DNA of 64,000 nt. Origin: Aquarana catesbeiana (taxonomy: Eukaryota > Chordata > Amphibia > Anura > Ranidae). The position numbers were made by a program, and so were the translations under genes. Below the pieces are notes generated by a model. It did not search any database, had not been told where the DNA came from, and was given only the letters and a program-made list of their open reading frames with translations. Positions within the stretch are counted from its first letter, which is position 1. Each line of letters begins with the position of its first letter. Location of the stretch: assembly GCF_042186555.1 (NCBI RefSeq), contig NC_133328.1, positions 61,684,074 to 61,748,073 of the forward strand, read 5' to 3'. This document shows positions 50,246 through 63,076 of this stretch, in pieces.

Positions 50246-51777
50246 AAGTCAAAATTCTATTTCTTTATAGTACATCATGGGACACAGAACAGCCATAGTA
50301 ATTACTATGTGGGTTATATGCCACCTATAGGTGAATGGACACTGGCACACCCAAAGACAGGAAGTCCCCCTCTATATAACCCCTCCCATACAGGAAGTAC
50401 CTCAGTTTTTCGCCAGTGTCTCAAGGTGATGATCACGGTGGATTGAAGTACTATAATAAGGACAGCCCTGTTGGAGAAATCCTTGGCAGGAGCAAGGGGC
50501 TATGCAGTTGGATCCATTCAAGGTGCCAAAAGAAAGGCCAAGATAGATGTACCCGAGCCTCAAAGCAAGGTTTTTGCCTGTAATGCTCCTCTTTGAAGGG
50601 CTGGACCCTGGGATCTAGGCCCTTGGATACAGGAATAAACCAAAGGTTGCCCTGGCAGGGTGCTGTACAGGTCCAAGGGTGTGGACCCCAGTATGCAGGG
50701 GGAACCCGGTCCTTGAAGGTCTGTTTGAGACCTGGCCCGCCGTGATGGGGCTGTGTATTCCAGCAGTATCCTGCTGAGGCAATGGTAAGTTTTTTTTAAA
50801 AAAAAAAAAAAAAAGAAGAAAGAACCTGGGAAAGGAACACACTTTAAGGGATTTCTTCTGAGTAGCGAATGCCTTGCCTATTTTTTCACCACTAGAGGGT
50901 GTATTGTAACATACCTGGTGTTTACCTGTCATGCTTTCCAGCTCCCCTTCGTTTCTGTGTCTGGCAGTGCTCCTTTGGAGACAGCATTGCCCCTCATCCT
51001 GGTCTGCCAGTTGTCCGCCGAAAGGCCATGGGACTGCCCGCCTCCTGAGCGGGGTGGCCGGCATCCCCTCGCGGTAATGCAGCCCCCCTCTCCCCCCTGA
51101 GCTATCCTGTTAACGGGACCTCCTCGTCCACACGCGCGCGCGCGCGGGCGGGTGTCAGCTCTGGTCAAAAGGCCACCGTAGGACGCAGGGGGCGTGGCCG
51201 GTGTGCACGTAGCACACGGTGCAGGCACAGGCTCAGTGGCTATAATGTTTGTGACTGAAGAGTCCGGCGGCTGACAGAGGGACACAGAGCATACTGGGGC
51301 ATGTAAGCACTGTATAAGGTGTGGATACAGGCATTTAAAGGCATGCCTACTGGGCATTAGGCTGAGCAGTGATAGTGGCATTTTTTTTTTGCTGGACTAC
51401 AGATCAGCAGTGGATGCATATCGTAAGTACCTCTGCATTTTGTGCTCAGGACTATGTCTTCCTAAAGGAAAGGTGGGGGGAAACAGTAAAGTAGGGAGGA
51501 GCGCAAAGGGGTCGCTATCAGGTTTTGAGGATCCTAGTCATGCTTCCACAGTACTATCCTCCCCTGAAAGGCCAGAGGCAACTAGCCAGTTTGAGCCATT
51601 GAGGCTGTCAGGCACAGTGGCTACATCCAACATTTCAGCCTCTGCATATGTCTCATGGATGATTTGGCTTCAGCATTAGCTGGTTTGGAGGGAAAAATAG
51701 CCAACATGATCGTGTCTGTCTCCTAGTCTGGGAAAAAACGCGAAAGGTCCCCTTCTCCCCCTCCTGGCCTTCCAGTA

Positions 51778-52862
51778 TTGGAACAGGAATGGGCAGATGA
51801 CATTGAGATGTCATTGGGTGACTGGGAAGGACAGGCAGATGACGCCTCTTCTGAGGATTCAGTCTCAGCCTCGCAATCCCAAAAACTGCTAGTCCAATGC
51901 CTACGGAATTGGTCCGTTCTGCATACAACTTGCCCCCAGCGGAGGTGGCTGAGGCCCCCTTTTCTTTTTTTAAGGCCTTCACAGGGCCCACATGCTTTCC
52001 CTTTACACCCACTGCTGGAGCAACTAATATATGCAGACTGGGATCACCCAGATAGGTACGTTGTTCCTCCTGGGAGATTTTTTCTTCTTTATCCCATGGA
52101 AGAAAAATTCACTAAGAAGTGGAGTTTGCCAGCAGTGGATGCTGCTATTTCTTCTGTGAATAGGAGTCTGTCTATGGGACAAGTTAATGTCCTGGTTTTC
52201 AAAGATCCAGCCGACAAGAAGCTGGAATCTTTACTTAAAGCATCCTTTTCTATAGCTGGTTCAGCTACACAGCCTGCAGCAGCGATAGAGGTTTGTCAAT
52301 CCTTAAAAGACCAGTTCAAACAAGTCATTAAAGGTGTCCCTGCTCAAGGGGAAGCGGCCCACGAGTTAGTGGATCTGCCAAGGGCCTTATGTTTTGCGGT
52401 GGATGTCCTTAAAGATTCTATGCAACAGATGTCACGTTTTGCTCACTCATCTGTGCATATGCGCAGAATTCTCTGGTTGAAGCATTGATGTTAGCTGAAT
52501 TGCCATGCAAAAAACTATTGGCAAGTTTTCCTTTTCATGGGTTGTTTGGAGACGACTTGGATAAGTATATCCAAAAAATTTCAGGTGGTAAGAGTGCCCT
52601 TTTACTGGTTAAAAAAAAAAGGAGTAGGCATTCTTCTTCCCCAGCACCAGGTGCTGCATCCTCCAGGCAGTTTCAACGGCCTCCGCTGTCGGGTTCAAGA
52701 GGTAAGCCTCAAGGCCAGAAGAAGCCCTGGGGGCAGAAGCGTGCAAAACAGAATCCTAAGTTCCTCCTTATGAAGGGGCAATCCAGTGGGGGGGAAGGCT
52801 TCTGCAGTTTTCAGGAGCCTGGCGGGAAGAGATCCAAGACAGATGGGTCATCTCCACAGTAG
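51778..52862 (+). pseudogene. DIRS gag-like frame
   Basis: The DIRS Gag signature PLLEQLIYADWDHPDRYV, then YPMEEKFTKKW, and VLVFKDPADKKLESLLK lie at 52005-52240; FHGLFGDDLDKYIQKISGGK follows at 52530-52590 and a Lys/Gln/Ser/Arg-rich tail to 52862. A stop at 52486-52488 and a frame change split it. Confidence 0.8.
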
Positions 52863-52919
52863 CTCTAGTCTTCAAGCTAGAGTTTTGGGAATTTCCACAA
52901 TTTCGTTTTTCTAAGATCT

Positions 52920-53640
52920 AATGTTCCCAGAGACCCGTTAAAAAGAAGGTCTTTATTCCAAGTACTGGACCGGTTGACGTCACAAGGTGTAATTACAGAA
53001 AATCCAACAGAGGAGCAGGGCATGGGTTTTTATTCAAATCTCTTCACGGTGCCAAAACCAAATGGAGGTGTCAGACCCAGTCTAGAGCTCAAAGATCTAA
53101 ATCAATTTCTAACCAACCGCTCCTTTCGCATGGCGTCAATCCGGTCAGTTGTGTCCACTCTGAGGGGGGGAGAATTTCCAGCATCAATAGACATTAAAGA
53201 TGCATATCTGCACGTGCCAATTGGCCCGGCTCACCATAAATTTCTGTGATTCAAGGTGGAACAGCATCATTTTCAGTTTGTGGCCTTGCCCTTAAGGTTA
53301 GCCACCGCCCCCCGGGTGTTCACAAAAATTCTGGCCCCGGTATTAGCAAGATTAAGGGTCCAGGGTACATCAGTAATGGCATACCTAGGCGACCTGCTGC
53401 TTGTAGATCAGTCGGTTGCATGGCTATCCCAGAGTGTGCCCAGCAAGGTCAAGTATTTGGAACACCTGGGTTGGATTCTAAACCTAGAGAAGTCAGCCTT
53501 ACGGCCAGTAAGAAGGCTAGAATACTTGGGTCTGGTCATAGACACAGTCCAAGAAAAGGTCTTTTTGCCTCAGACGATAGTCAGGGTTAGAAGATATCTG
53601 GCCCGTGTGGTCAAGGGAAAGATGGGATATACATTGCTTT
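52920..53640 (+). pseudogene. DIRS reverse transcriptase fragment
   Basis: Motifs in order: GFYSNLFTVPKPNGGVRP, FPASIDIKDAYLHVPI (first catalytic Asp present), HFQFVALPLRLATAPRVFT, and YLGDLLLVD, where the usual YLDD has become YLGD, removing one catalytic Asp. A stop at 53247 and a frame change separate the halves. Confidence 0.9.
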
Positions 53641-53812
53641 GCTACAAAACGGCGGTACTTCCTGTATGGGAGGGGTTATATAGAGGGGGACTTCCTGTCT
53701 TTGGGTGTGCCAGTGTCCATTCACCTAGAGGTGGCATATAACCCACATAGTAATTACTATGGCTGCTCTGTGTCCTGTGATGTACTCCAAGAAAAGGATT
53801 GTACAGGTAAGC

Positions 53813-54398
53813 TGTATTCAAAATCCTATTTTTTTTCAAGAGGAAACCAGCAATGGAATTTATTTTTTTGTTCCCTCTAAAACTACAATTGACTTACTTT
53901 TTAAAAGCTCTGACACCAGGATAAGAATCTTTTTTTTTTTTTAAATAAGGTATTTTGAGTCCAATGACACATAAAAATTAGTCACATGAATGAACATACA
54001 GATACTTATCCTGGTGCATTACCATTGTGAATTGAGTCAATTGTGTATCAAAGTGGTGGTTGTAGTACTGCAGTGCCAACAGCAGGTGACATATGCTACA
54101 TTTCCATCCATACTACAGCATCTCTTAATGATTAATAAATATAGGCGGCCACCAAAAAAAAAAAAAAGTAGCAAGGTGCTATATAATTAGTATATTTCCA
54201 GCCATATATCTATGTGCTATTCAAAATCTGATTGGCCCAGATAGCTTTCATAATTTATAAGCTTTTTCACTGGGAGTAAGGCTGCTTGCTAAGAGTGGCA
54301 AGCCAACTTGTAGACACCACTCCTGTTTAGTTACTGCCCCAACAGTCATGGATGCAAAAGAGGGAGATGGTGGACTAGAGCTGATGACCAGGAAGCAT
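53813..54398. other. Intergenic, no gene seen
   Basis: AT-rich unique-looking sequence with short poly-T and poly-A runs. Confidence 0.4.
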
Positions 54399-54406
54399 TC
54401 CAGATC

Positions 54407-54900
54407 TAGACATGTGCGATTAATTTTGTACGAATTTAAAATTCATACAATCGGGAGGATACGAATTGCCATGCTTCCGAATTTTGTACGAAATACAAAA
54501 TTTCGTTTACGGAAATGTGACTGGTGTTTTGTTGACCAATCATAAGTTTTCTTCTGCTGCTGAGTGAGGGTTGGGAAGAATGACCTTTTTTAATATGGCA
54601 GTGGGAGACTGGTACTTGATGGAGATTCAGAATAGGACAAAATAAGAATGTTCGTTAATTACGTTTATTCGTTATGAAACCCACAAAGTCAGCACAGGGA
54701 TGGGGGGAGCCCCTCATAATGAGCACAGGGATGGGGGGGGGGGGGGGAAGCCCCTCATAATGATAAATTCATCATAACGAGTAATTGTTACGAAAAGTTA
54801 ACGGAAATTCGTATTTCGTACAAATCCAAATTGAATTTCGGACACGAAATATGCATTAACTGCTAATACGAAACAAATTTATTGATGGCACACATGTCTA
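54407..54900. mobile_element. hAT-like MITE (TAGACATGTGC)
   Basis: Ends TAGACATGTGC and GCACACATGTCTA; flanks TCCAGATC at 54399-54406 and 54901-54908 are a perfect 8-bp duplication. The interior is made of TTCGTA/TACGAA words and a duplicated 'gcacagggatggggg(g)agcccctcataatga' unit. Confidence 0.92.
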
Positions 54901-54908
54901 TCCAGATC

Positions 54909-55602
54909 CCAGTTTTATTTTATTTTTTTCCTCTCCATTAAAGTTTGCTGCCCCAATAAATGTTGAATTTGAAAAGCAGCTCTCGCATCCTCTATAATAT
55001 TTTCCACTGCAGACATCCTGCTTATGGCTACCACTCTTGGGCCCTTCTAATGGGTTGAATAGTTCCCGCTGTCACCCAGCCTCACTTCCTGTGACCCAAG
55101 ATGGTTGATGAAATGGCCCCTGGGGTCACAGTCCTTCCTAGGCTGGACAGCGCTCAATCCAGGAGGACCTGTGACAGCACTGGGCTGACCTGTTAACAGC
55201 AGGAAAATTTATAGAAAACTTTTTTTTTTTTTTTTTCCCCCTTTAATACATCAGAGGGTGATGCTTGGGCAGCAGGAGATTTAGGATATCTTTACTGTCC
55301 AGAGATTTGTTTCACAGAGAAAATAAGTGAAGAGTACCTGTACTCACAAATCACTAACAACCAGGTTCCGTTCCGACAACAAGGTCGTTAAACGAGGCGA
55401 TGCAAGAAATCCATATATTATATGTGTTGACCTATTGTAAAGTTTACTGCAAATAATATTCCAAAATGGCTTTCACAATTGTAAATGCTTGCACTTTATA
55501 TAGAAATTGCCATCTAGTCTCTTTCTCGATGGTAGACATTGCAATCAGCATCCCTTCTGTAAAATGTTAAACCCCTAAAGTTTTTTTTATTGAATTAAGG
55601 AT
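54909..55602. other. Intergenic, no gene seen
   Basis: No clear repeat or open frame; a poly-T run is at 55220-55239. Confidence 0.35.
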
Positions 55603-55965
55603 CAAGGCCCCTTTCACACAACTGTTCCGATCAGGTCTGCCTTTCAGTTGGATCTGATTGGATAGTCCATTCACCCCTATATACTGACAGGTGTAAACGC
55701 ACTTATCAGTTTACCTCCAATCCAATAAAAAAAAAAAAAAAAAAAAAATGGCAGGGGCTCCATTCTCTACTGTGGATGTGGATGTGGATTAGGGTGGCAG
55801 TTAGCTGTAAACAGACAGCAGAGTCAATTTAGACCCGGTCACCCATAGAGCAGGTTCTGTCCACTCTTCATCAAGTGAGCGGGCGCAGACCTATCATCCA
55901 CCTGCTCTGCAGACAGATCCCCTGCTGATCAAAACAGAAGATGCCTGTGTGAAAGGGGCCTTAGG
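55603..55965. mobile_element. CAAGGCCCCTTTCACAC MITE
   Basis: Left 'aaggcccctttcacac' and right 'gtgtgaaaggggcctta' are inverted. A second worn copy of a related type continues to 56345. Confidence 0.75.
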
Positions 55966-57650
55966 CTTGGTTCACATTTGTGCAAACATGAACATGTTTT
56001 TTGCAGATTGCATACAATGTCTGTGCAATGCAAATTTGGCCATACAAACTGAATAGCTGAAATCTCATTGCATTTGCAGGACCCCTTTTTTTTTTTTTTT
56101 TTTTTTTGGTTCACACTGGAATTGGATTGCACGGGTGTTCACACCTATGCGATCCGATTCTTGCACCATTTGACACCCTGAAATCAGATCGCAGTGCAAT
56201 TAAGTTTACATGGACACACCCAGCAGTTCAGTGTAAACTAGTGTGTGATGCAGGAACTAGCACTGAATCGCAGTTTCCCGCATCACACCAGTGTGTGTGT
56301 GAAGTGAGAGAAGTTGTAAAGCAAAACCAGTCCTTGTGCTCCTAAATAGGCCAATGCCTGTGTGTACAAAAAAAAAATTATAAAAAATTATATATATATA
56401 TATCTATATCTATATATATCCCACCCCAACTCACTGATTCAGCAATCCCCTGCTGTTCCATACTCTAGTTTAGCCAACAACATCCAGTAATTCTGGGTAT
56501 AGGCCAGCATGTGACCGCCCATGCGACAGTGCTCAGGCCCAAAATTGTCACAACAGGTGATATCACTATACTTTGCACTGAGAAGCTAGGGTAAAGTATA
56601 CAATATACTGTACATTTGCTTTTGGAAGGGGGCACCTGGTAGCCACTGTAAATGTGATAGACAACCCTTTCAAAGCATGCACAGGGAAGACTAATCACCC
56701 AATCTAGCAAAAGGTCCATCTTTTGACCATAGACAGCTATAGAATAACACTGGTTGCTACAGGTACTTTTAAATTCTGCTGCCAGCATCATGTTCTTGAA
56801 CCTGAAAATCAAAATGTGAAGTAACTTATAATTGTTAATTGTGCATCAAATGATGAAATACGTCAATGTACTTGCTGTGCCCTGGCAGTCCAGTTCTGTA
56901 GTATCACAGCTGTACATCCAAAGTCTGAATTAATCTAAGGGACTACTGCCTTTGCTAGTCAGATAAGATTTGAAGATATCAATGTTGTACTGTTCTATGC
57001 TGGAGAGGAAGCTGTAACAGGACCAGCAGAGCAAGACTCTCCCTGCTTCTGTTTCATTTAGTAGATCTTTGGCCTCTCCTCCTCCCCACTCCTGCTGTTT
57101 TTTTAAACATCCCCCATGCTTTTTTTTTTTTTTTTTTTTTTTTAAAACCTCTCCCCTAACTCAAGACTCCCACCCCCACAACAGTCATCAGATCAAGGGG
57201 CAGCTTTTAAATAAAGAAAAGACTTGCTCCTCTGCCAGGATAACTGCATCCACAAAGAACACAGCATGATCAGCCAGGAATGGGGGAAAGACTAGGTGTA
57301 AAACAAAAATCCCACAGACAACACTGGTGACTAGTCCTTTGTTGTGTTTATTTTAATTTTTTTTTTCATTCTATAGTTCATGTCCTCCTTAATCACTTCA
57401 ATATCAGGCACTTTTCTGTAAAGGTGACCTTACACTTTAAATCAAGCCAAATGCATAAATGCCACCACTCTCTAGAAAACAGAGCTGTCCAACAACGCTT
57501 GTTCACATTTGTGATGTGCAAGTACTAATTACTACAGGCAATGAATGTACACGTTATTCACATGGCAAAATGTATATGATCATTAAAAAGGACAGACACG
57601 GTTATTTTTTTTTAATGATTTTTTTTTTTCCTTTTTTTAACTGGTGATGA
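55966..57650. other. Intergenic, worn MITE then no gene
   Basis: 55967-56345 has 'ggcttggttcacatttg' and 'ttggttcacactggaattggattgc' words. 56390-56420 is a TA-rich simple repeat. The rest shows nothing recognisable. Confidence 0.35.
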
Positions 57651-58358
57651 ACTAATACCATTCTGAAACAAATGCTGCATTTTGATTACATAGGAGAATG
57701 GTTTATTATAAAAGACTGTACATAAATTTAACAGGTTATATACAAATGAAAAAAAAAATGATTTCCAATTTGAAAATAAAGAAAGATTACCATATAGGTT
57801 TTCATGTTGTATAACAAGAGCATTTCAATTAATGATGGTTTAAAATTTAGGATACAAAAAATATTTCACAGCAGAGCTCTTCATCGAGTACAAAATAAGT
57901 CATATGGTCCACTATTTCTACAATACGAGTTGCCATATATAAAAAGAGAACAGCATCATTATTGACATTTTGTTTTAGCTGAATTTTTGTAAATTTTGCG
58001 TTATAATAAAATATTATGGGCTCTATTTAGAAAGGTTTTCACACAATTTTCCAAACAAACCCTGTGAATCTTGGGTGAAAGTTGTGTAAATTTTATAGAC
58101 CCCCTATGTGTCATAACCTGGCAAAACCAGAGATGCCATAGACCGGCAAAAGATCCGATAATAGCCAATTCCCCAAACTCCCATATGAGGGTCAGAAACA
58201 GTTTTATCTCTTTTTGCTGCAGTGTGACAAGTGAGACTCTTTGAAAAAAAAAAAAAAAGGGGGGGGGGGGGGGGAAGGTTCAGGAGGTGGGAAGACCCAA
58301 CTGGTGAGCATTTCCAGGAAAGGAGCCAGTGAGGGATTGAGCCCATTAGCATCTAAAC

Positions 58359-58514
58359 CAGGGTCTCAAACAGACAGCCCTCCAGCTGTTGCAAAACTAC
58401 AAGGCCCATCATACCTCTGCCTGTGGGAGTCATGATTGGAACTGTCAGCCTTCCAATGCCTCATGGGACTTGTAGTTTCGCAACAACTGGAGGGGCACCA
58501 GTTTGAGACCCCTT
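58359..58514. mobile_element. Small hAT MITE (CAGGGTCTCAAAC)
   Basis: Inverted ends CAGGGTCTCAAAC / GTTTGAGACCCC; ATCTAAAC at 58351-58358 and 58515-58522 is a perfect 8-bp duplication. The 156 bases fold back on themselves. Confidence 0.92.
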
Positions 58515-60228
58515 ATCTAAACAGTATAATAGGTGTACTGACCTTTGCAGCCAACCTGCCTGAATGGAGGAATGGATTTAATTTCACCCAATCAATATTG
58601 CCTTCCAGTGTCAGTGGTATAATGCATAAACATGAGTGCTTGGCCAATAAAAAGGCCTGAACCATCCAACATGATTCTCAAGTCTACAAGCACATTCAAC
58701 TGTAAAACTGTAAAATTCTGAACATTACTCTATTCAGATAATATATCACAAATGCTGTTGGCAGATTTTCCACAGGTATAGATATATAGGGCAACTTGAC
58801 TTGTAGGCTCAGCCCTTTCATAAGGCAAAATATACCTCTCAAGCTATCCAATGTCTTCTTACAGTCCACTTCTTTTTAAAAAGGCAGCGAGTTAGAATTT
58901 TTTTTTTTTTTCCCCTTTAGGTGACAAAAAGTAGGAAATATAATAAGGCAATGTGCAAAGTTCATTAGCCCAAAGCAACACAACAAACAGCTATGACATC
59001 AACCAAGTGAAAATCAATTGGCTGCTATGGGTTATTGCACAGTCGTTACTTTTTGCACTCCTTATAATCTTCACTTTAGTTGATCCTGCCACCACAAACC
59101 CAAGATGGCGGCAATAGCCAAACTGATCTTTACAGTAAAACTCCAAAACGTTTTATCTTTTCAGTTTTGAATAGAGCATGAGATGATTAGAACATCTTAG
59201 GATTTTGCAACCATTCTTTATCCTGTGGGGAGTCAGTTGTCACCCAACAGCCGCTGGAGAGAGTTCTAGAAACTCTGGTGTTTTATTGTAATGTGCTTCC
59301 CAGTTGGACAGAAATTGGAAACCTCCACCATGAGGACCCAGACAGCAGCCAAAAAAAAAGGTTAGGGCTACACTTTAAACCACCATGTCTGATGTATCCT
59401 GCCAACAACCCAGAATATCTAGTAGATCACCTGCACCAAGTGAGTTTACTTCCTTATCACAAGCACTATGCACAAAGAGGAACAGGTGATAGGACTCAAA
59501 ACCTACAGCTGCATACATACTTACTATTGCTCAGCTCTTCCAACCCATTTATAAAAGCAAAAGGCACATACCCAATACACCTGGGGGTGGGCGCATGCGA
59601 TTCACAATCCTCCATCCCATGTGAAAATGCTATTGCTTGGCTGCTCAGGGCCCAGCACTGTCACCTGGGGGCAGTTGAGATGTTTGTAACCCAGTGTAAG
59701 CTCCAAATTGCAACTTACACAAGGTTTTTCCTTTATGCTCATTGGGTGAAAAGGAGCAAAATGAAGATCAGTATGATCTAAGCTGGTAAAAGCTGGAATG
59801 GGGGGGTGTTAAGCTGAAGCAGAAAATAGAATAGATGTTGGTATATTACAACATCCTACAACCTCTGTGTAAGCTTAACCATGGTAGTGCAAAATTATTT
59901 TTTATATATCTGAATTTAGGTACCAATTGTGGTTTATCCACAAGTTAAAAAAAAAAAAAATCATCAAAAACAGAGTGGCCTAAATCAGCAAGTACTGGTA
60001 ATTGCCTGTTGGTTGTTTTTGTAAAACAGCTCCAGCAGAAAACTATGGTACATAGAGAGAAGCAGTGGTCTCTCTACAGTAATCCGACACCGCAGCCCGC
60101 CCTGCTAAGTTATACCCATAACACCGCAATCAGAAATGCTCACACTCAATGCTAACTGCAGTGCTATTGGTCTGAGACTGCAGGGTGGGGGTGTCATAAC
60201 ATATCAGTGAGAGGTGCTCACACAAGGG

Positions 60229-60370
60229 TTGCTTTACTAAAACTGAAGAGCAAAACCTGGTGCAGCTCTGCATAGAAATCAGCTTCCAGTTTTTTTTTTT
60301 GTTTAAAGCTTAATTGAAAAAGCTGAATAAAGAAGCCGATTGGCTACCATGCACAGCTGCACCAGATCAA
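60229..60370. mobile_element. Worn TTTACTAAAACTG MITE
   Basis: 'gctttactaaaactgaagagcaaaacctggtgcagctctgcatagaaatcagctt' is the left half of the 30230-30407 palindrome, with a diverged right half. Confidence 0.7.
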
Positions 60371-61498
60371 TCAACGCCCACAGTGAAAGGAGAGGTCCTT
60401 AGCTGAAGCCTAGCTAATACCCATCTAGGTGCAGTATAAAATCAACAGCGGTAATTGTGGTGACAGGATCATTTTAACGAGCAGTAAATTTCACCATGGT
60501 CACAGACTGCATATAAAAAACAGTGAAGCTTTGAGATTATATATATATATTTTTTTTTCCTAACTTTAACGAATCCCACCATCTATAAATCAGAAGTATT
60601 TTCCGTTAAATAACTCAGTGAAAACCAAACATTGGCAGTAATGACATGATTTATAAATCGTGCTAAACATGATTCTGCAATTATATAAAAAGCATTTCCA
60701 AAAGGCCTATGAAGAGCGGCGTGTAATACTTTATGGGTACAGCAATATACGGTCAGAGAGCGTATTCATAAACTTGCAGTGTAACACTTCAGTGCAAACA
60801 GTGAAGTCTTGTGGCGTGTGCAGCTTGACTACACACAAAGCTTGTAATAGGTTTTAGGTCAGCTTTAAAGTGACCTTATGTAAATCGGTTGGTCCCTTAT
60901 CTTCCCCCTTTCAAAATAAGCGGTAGCATTCGACTACTGGATCACAGGTCTTATGCGAAGCAGTGCTACTATACAAACGGCCCTGTGAGATCTTGGCACT
61001 GTCAGCTTCCTTCAATGGAACATTGGTTGGAAATATTTTGGGAATGTTAAAAATAAGCATAAATGTTAGGCTTAAGAGACACCCATAATCCGTATACATA
61101 AATAATAAAAAGAAAAAAAAAAAATTAGGCTACAAGGATTCACGTTCTGGCTGCAATAAGAAAAGTTACCTGCTCTAATGTGACGTACGTAGTTCAAACT
61201 GCACTACTAAACAGTACTTTCGACTATAATCTTGTTAAATTTGGCACTTTCCTTTGCTCTCTGCTACCTTTAAAGTTTTTAAAAAGCTGTGGATGTAAAG
61301 CTGGCTAAGTCAACAGCTGCCACATTCATGTTAACCCAGCTGAAGGTGAAGAAGGCCGTGCCAGCTCCACCAATAGGAAATGAGGTCAAGCTACATCCAA
61401 CAAAAAGGAGTCGCAACCATACAAGGAGAGCAGATAGGTTGCTCAAGTGGTGTTGAAGCAATGCCAACTAAGTAAATGGAATCTAGCATTGTATATGG

Positions 61499-61622
61499 CA
61501 GTGATGGCAAACCTTGGCATCCCAGATGTTTTGGAATGACATTTCCCATGATGCTACAGTGCATGAGCATCATGGGAAATGTAGTGCCAAAACATCTGGG
61601 GTACCAAGGTTCGCCATCACTG
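61499..61622. mobile_element. Small hAT-like foldback MITE
   Basis: Ends CAGTGATGGCAAACCTTGG and CCAAGGTTCGCCATCACTG are inverted; the whole 124 bases form a hairpin. Flanks GTATATGG and GTATACCA agree at 5 of 8. Confidence 0.8.
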
Positions 61623-63076
61623 GTATACCAAGACCTTTTTTTGTGCGCAGTAAATATTGAAGACAGGGATTTTTTTTGTTCTACATTCTCTTACTTGTAC
61701 ATTCCCCCTCCTTACAACAAAATTATAGTTCCCCACCACAGTATGGATTGCTGGTCCTTTTCATTCCAAGAAAACTGGTAGGACAGCAATGACCCTTACT
61801 AGAAACAAAAGATAGAGACAAGAAAAAAAAAAAAAAAACCTATTAGTCATTTCTTGGGCAACGATCTTCCTCTACAATCCGTTGTCAATCCGGTTTGTGC
61901 CAGGTCACCTATAAGTGGTTTTGACCATTAAGTATTAGCCATGCCGCTCTCATGACAGCATAGATGCTGATATTACAGAATGTAACTGATTAAGTACAAA
62001 ATCGATTCATGTTAAAGGTTGTAAAAGGTGCAATAGTTTATACAGTTAAAACATCCACTCAAATTTAAGTCATGCAGTGAAATCAGCTCCGTTGCTGATC
62101 ATGGAGTACGAATACAGTTTATTGGAAACAGAATAAGATCACATACTTTCCAAATACAAAAAAAATATATATATTATATATGTTCTCTGGAAGTGTCTCC
62201 TCTTCCTGTACTACTTTCCAGAAGGATTGTGCCTTTAAACACTTTATGTCTATCTTTTGGCTCTGTACCACAGGAAACCTTGCAAAGACTAATGGCCGCT
62301 TTAATTGAGAAATAACTTTGGTGTTTCTGTACTGAAAGACGGGGAAATTCACGATGGCCGTCTTAAGGAGGTGAAGCAGTATGAAAATATACAGATCACA
62401 ACCATTTTTGTCTCACAAATGGGACACTTAAGACTCAACAACTCGTGAAGACTTATGATAATTACAATAAATTGGAAGCATTGTGGGGTTGAAAGAAAAA
62501 AAAAAAATAATAATAAAACCGTACATATATTTTTTTTTTCTGAACGCATGCCTTAAAATCAAATATTTTAATATTAAGAATGAACAGTTGCTTAATAAAA
62601 AATATGACCAGCAGTTATCACTCAAGTCCAAATGTTAAATGGTATTCTAACGTAGTGTTAGTTTTTCATGCGGCACAGAAAAATATACTTTAGGTCTCAA
62701 GTAAAACATACGCATGTGGCTCAAAAATGATGATTTTGATATTATACTACACCCTATGGTCCATTGGACTATTCACACCGGTCAGAGGATTAAAAAAAAA
62801 TATTCAAAGAAAAAAAAGTTGCAGACGTGGAGAGAAGCATAAACTGGTGCCAGGTTTTGTGATGTCTACAAACCAAATTCATCTCGAGGCTTATGGGTAG
62901 ACGTTCTCCCAGAACACAGCTTTATTAGGTCTAAAAACCCTTTAGGGTTAATAGGGAAAAAAAAAAAAAAAACTGTAAAAGCCACAGTTTATATGTATGA
63001 AGACGTTACTCCTTACACTTAAGTTTAAAATCAGATTAGACTTGGTACTGAAGATTAAGAATTTTTTTTTTTTATG

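Larger units (their letters stand above)
50262..53812 (+). mobile_element. DIRS-type retrotransposon, copy B, lacking RNase H and recombinase
   Basis: Inverted terminal repeats at 50272-50402 and 53654-53785 match over about 130 bases with only a few differences. The interior has a DIRS gag-like frame and a reverse transcriptase, but the RT runs straight into the right repeat. RNase H, methyltransferase-like and tyrosine recombinase domains are gone. No target duplication, as usual for DIRS elements. The left interior (51125-51150) has a CG repeat. Confidence 0.9.
57650..63076 (-). other. ABI1: ABI1 3' UTR and downstream flank
   Basis: Sequence after the ABI1 stop on the - strand. Possible polyA signals (TTTATT on the + strand) are at 62921, 62118 and 57702. 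The last is followed by a typical AT-rich context and would give a 5.4-kb UTR. Which is used cannot be told. No other gene is seen; a 167-codon + strand frame at 59278-59781 has no recognisable domain. Confidence 0.55.

Noticed and set aside
50615..51381. 149-150-codon - strand frames
   Set aside because: They lie antisense to the DIRS copy B leader, in GC-rich sequence with a CG repeat; no domain.
59278..59781. 167-codon + strand frame beside ABI1
   Set aside because: It has an alternative rather than a well-placed start, no recognisable domain or splice structure, and lies antisense to the likely ABI1 3' UTR; chance is the simpler reading.
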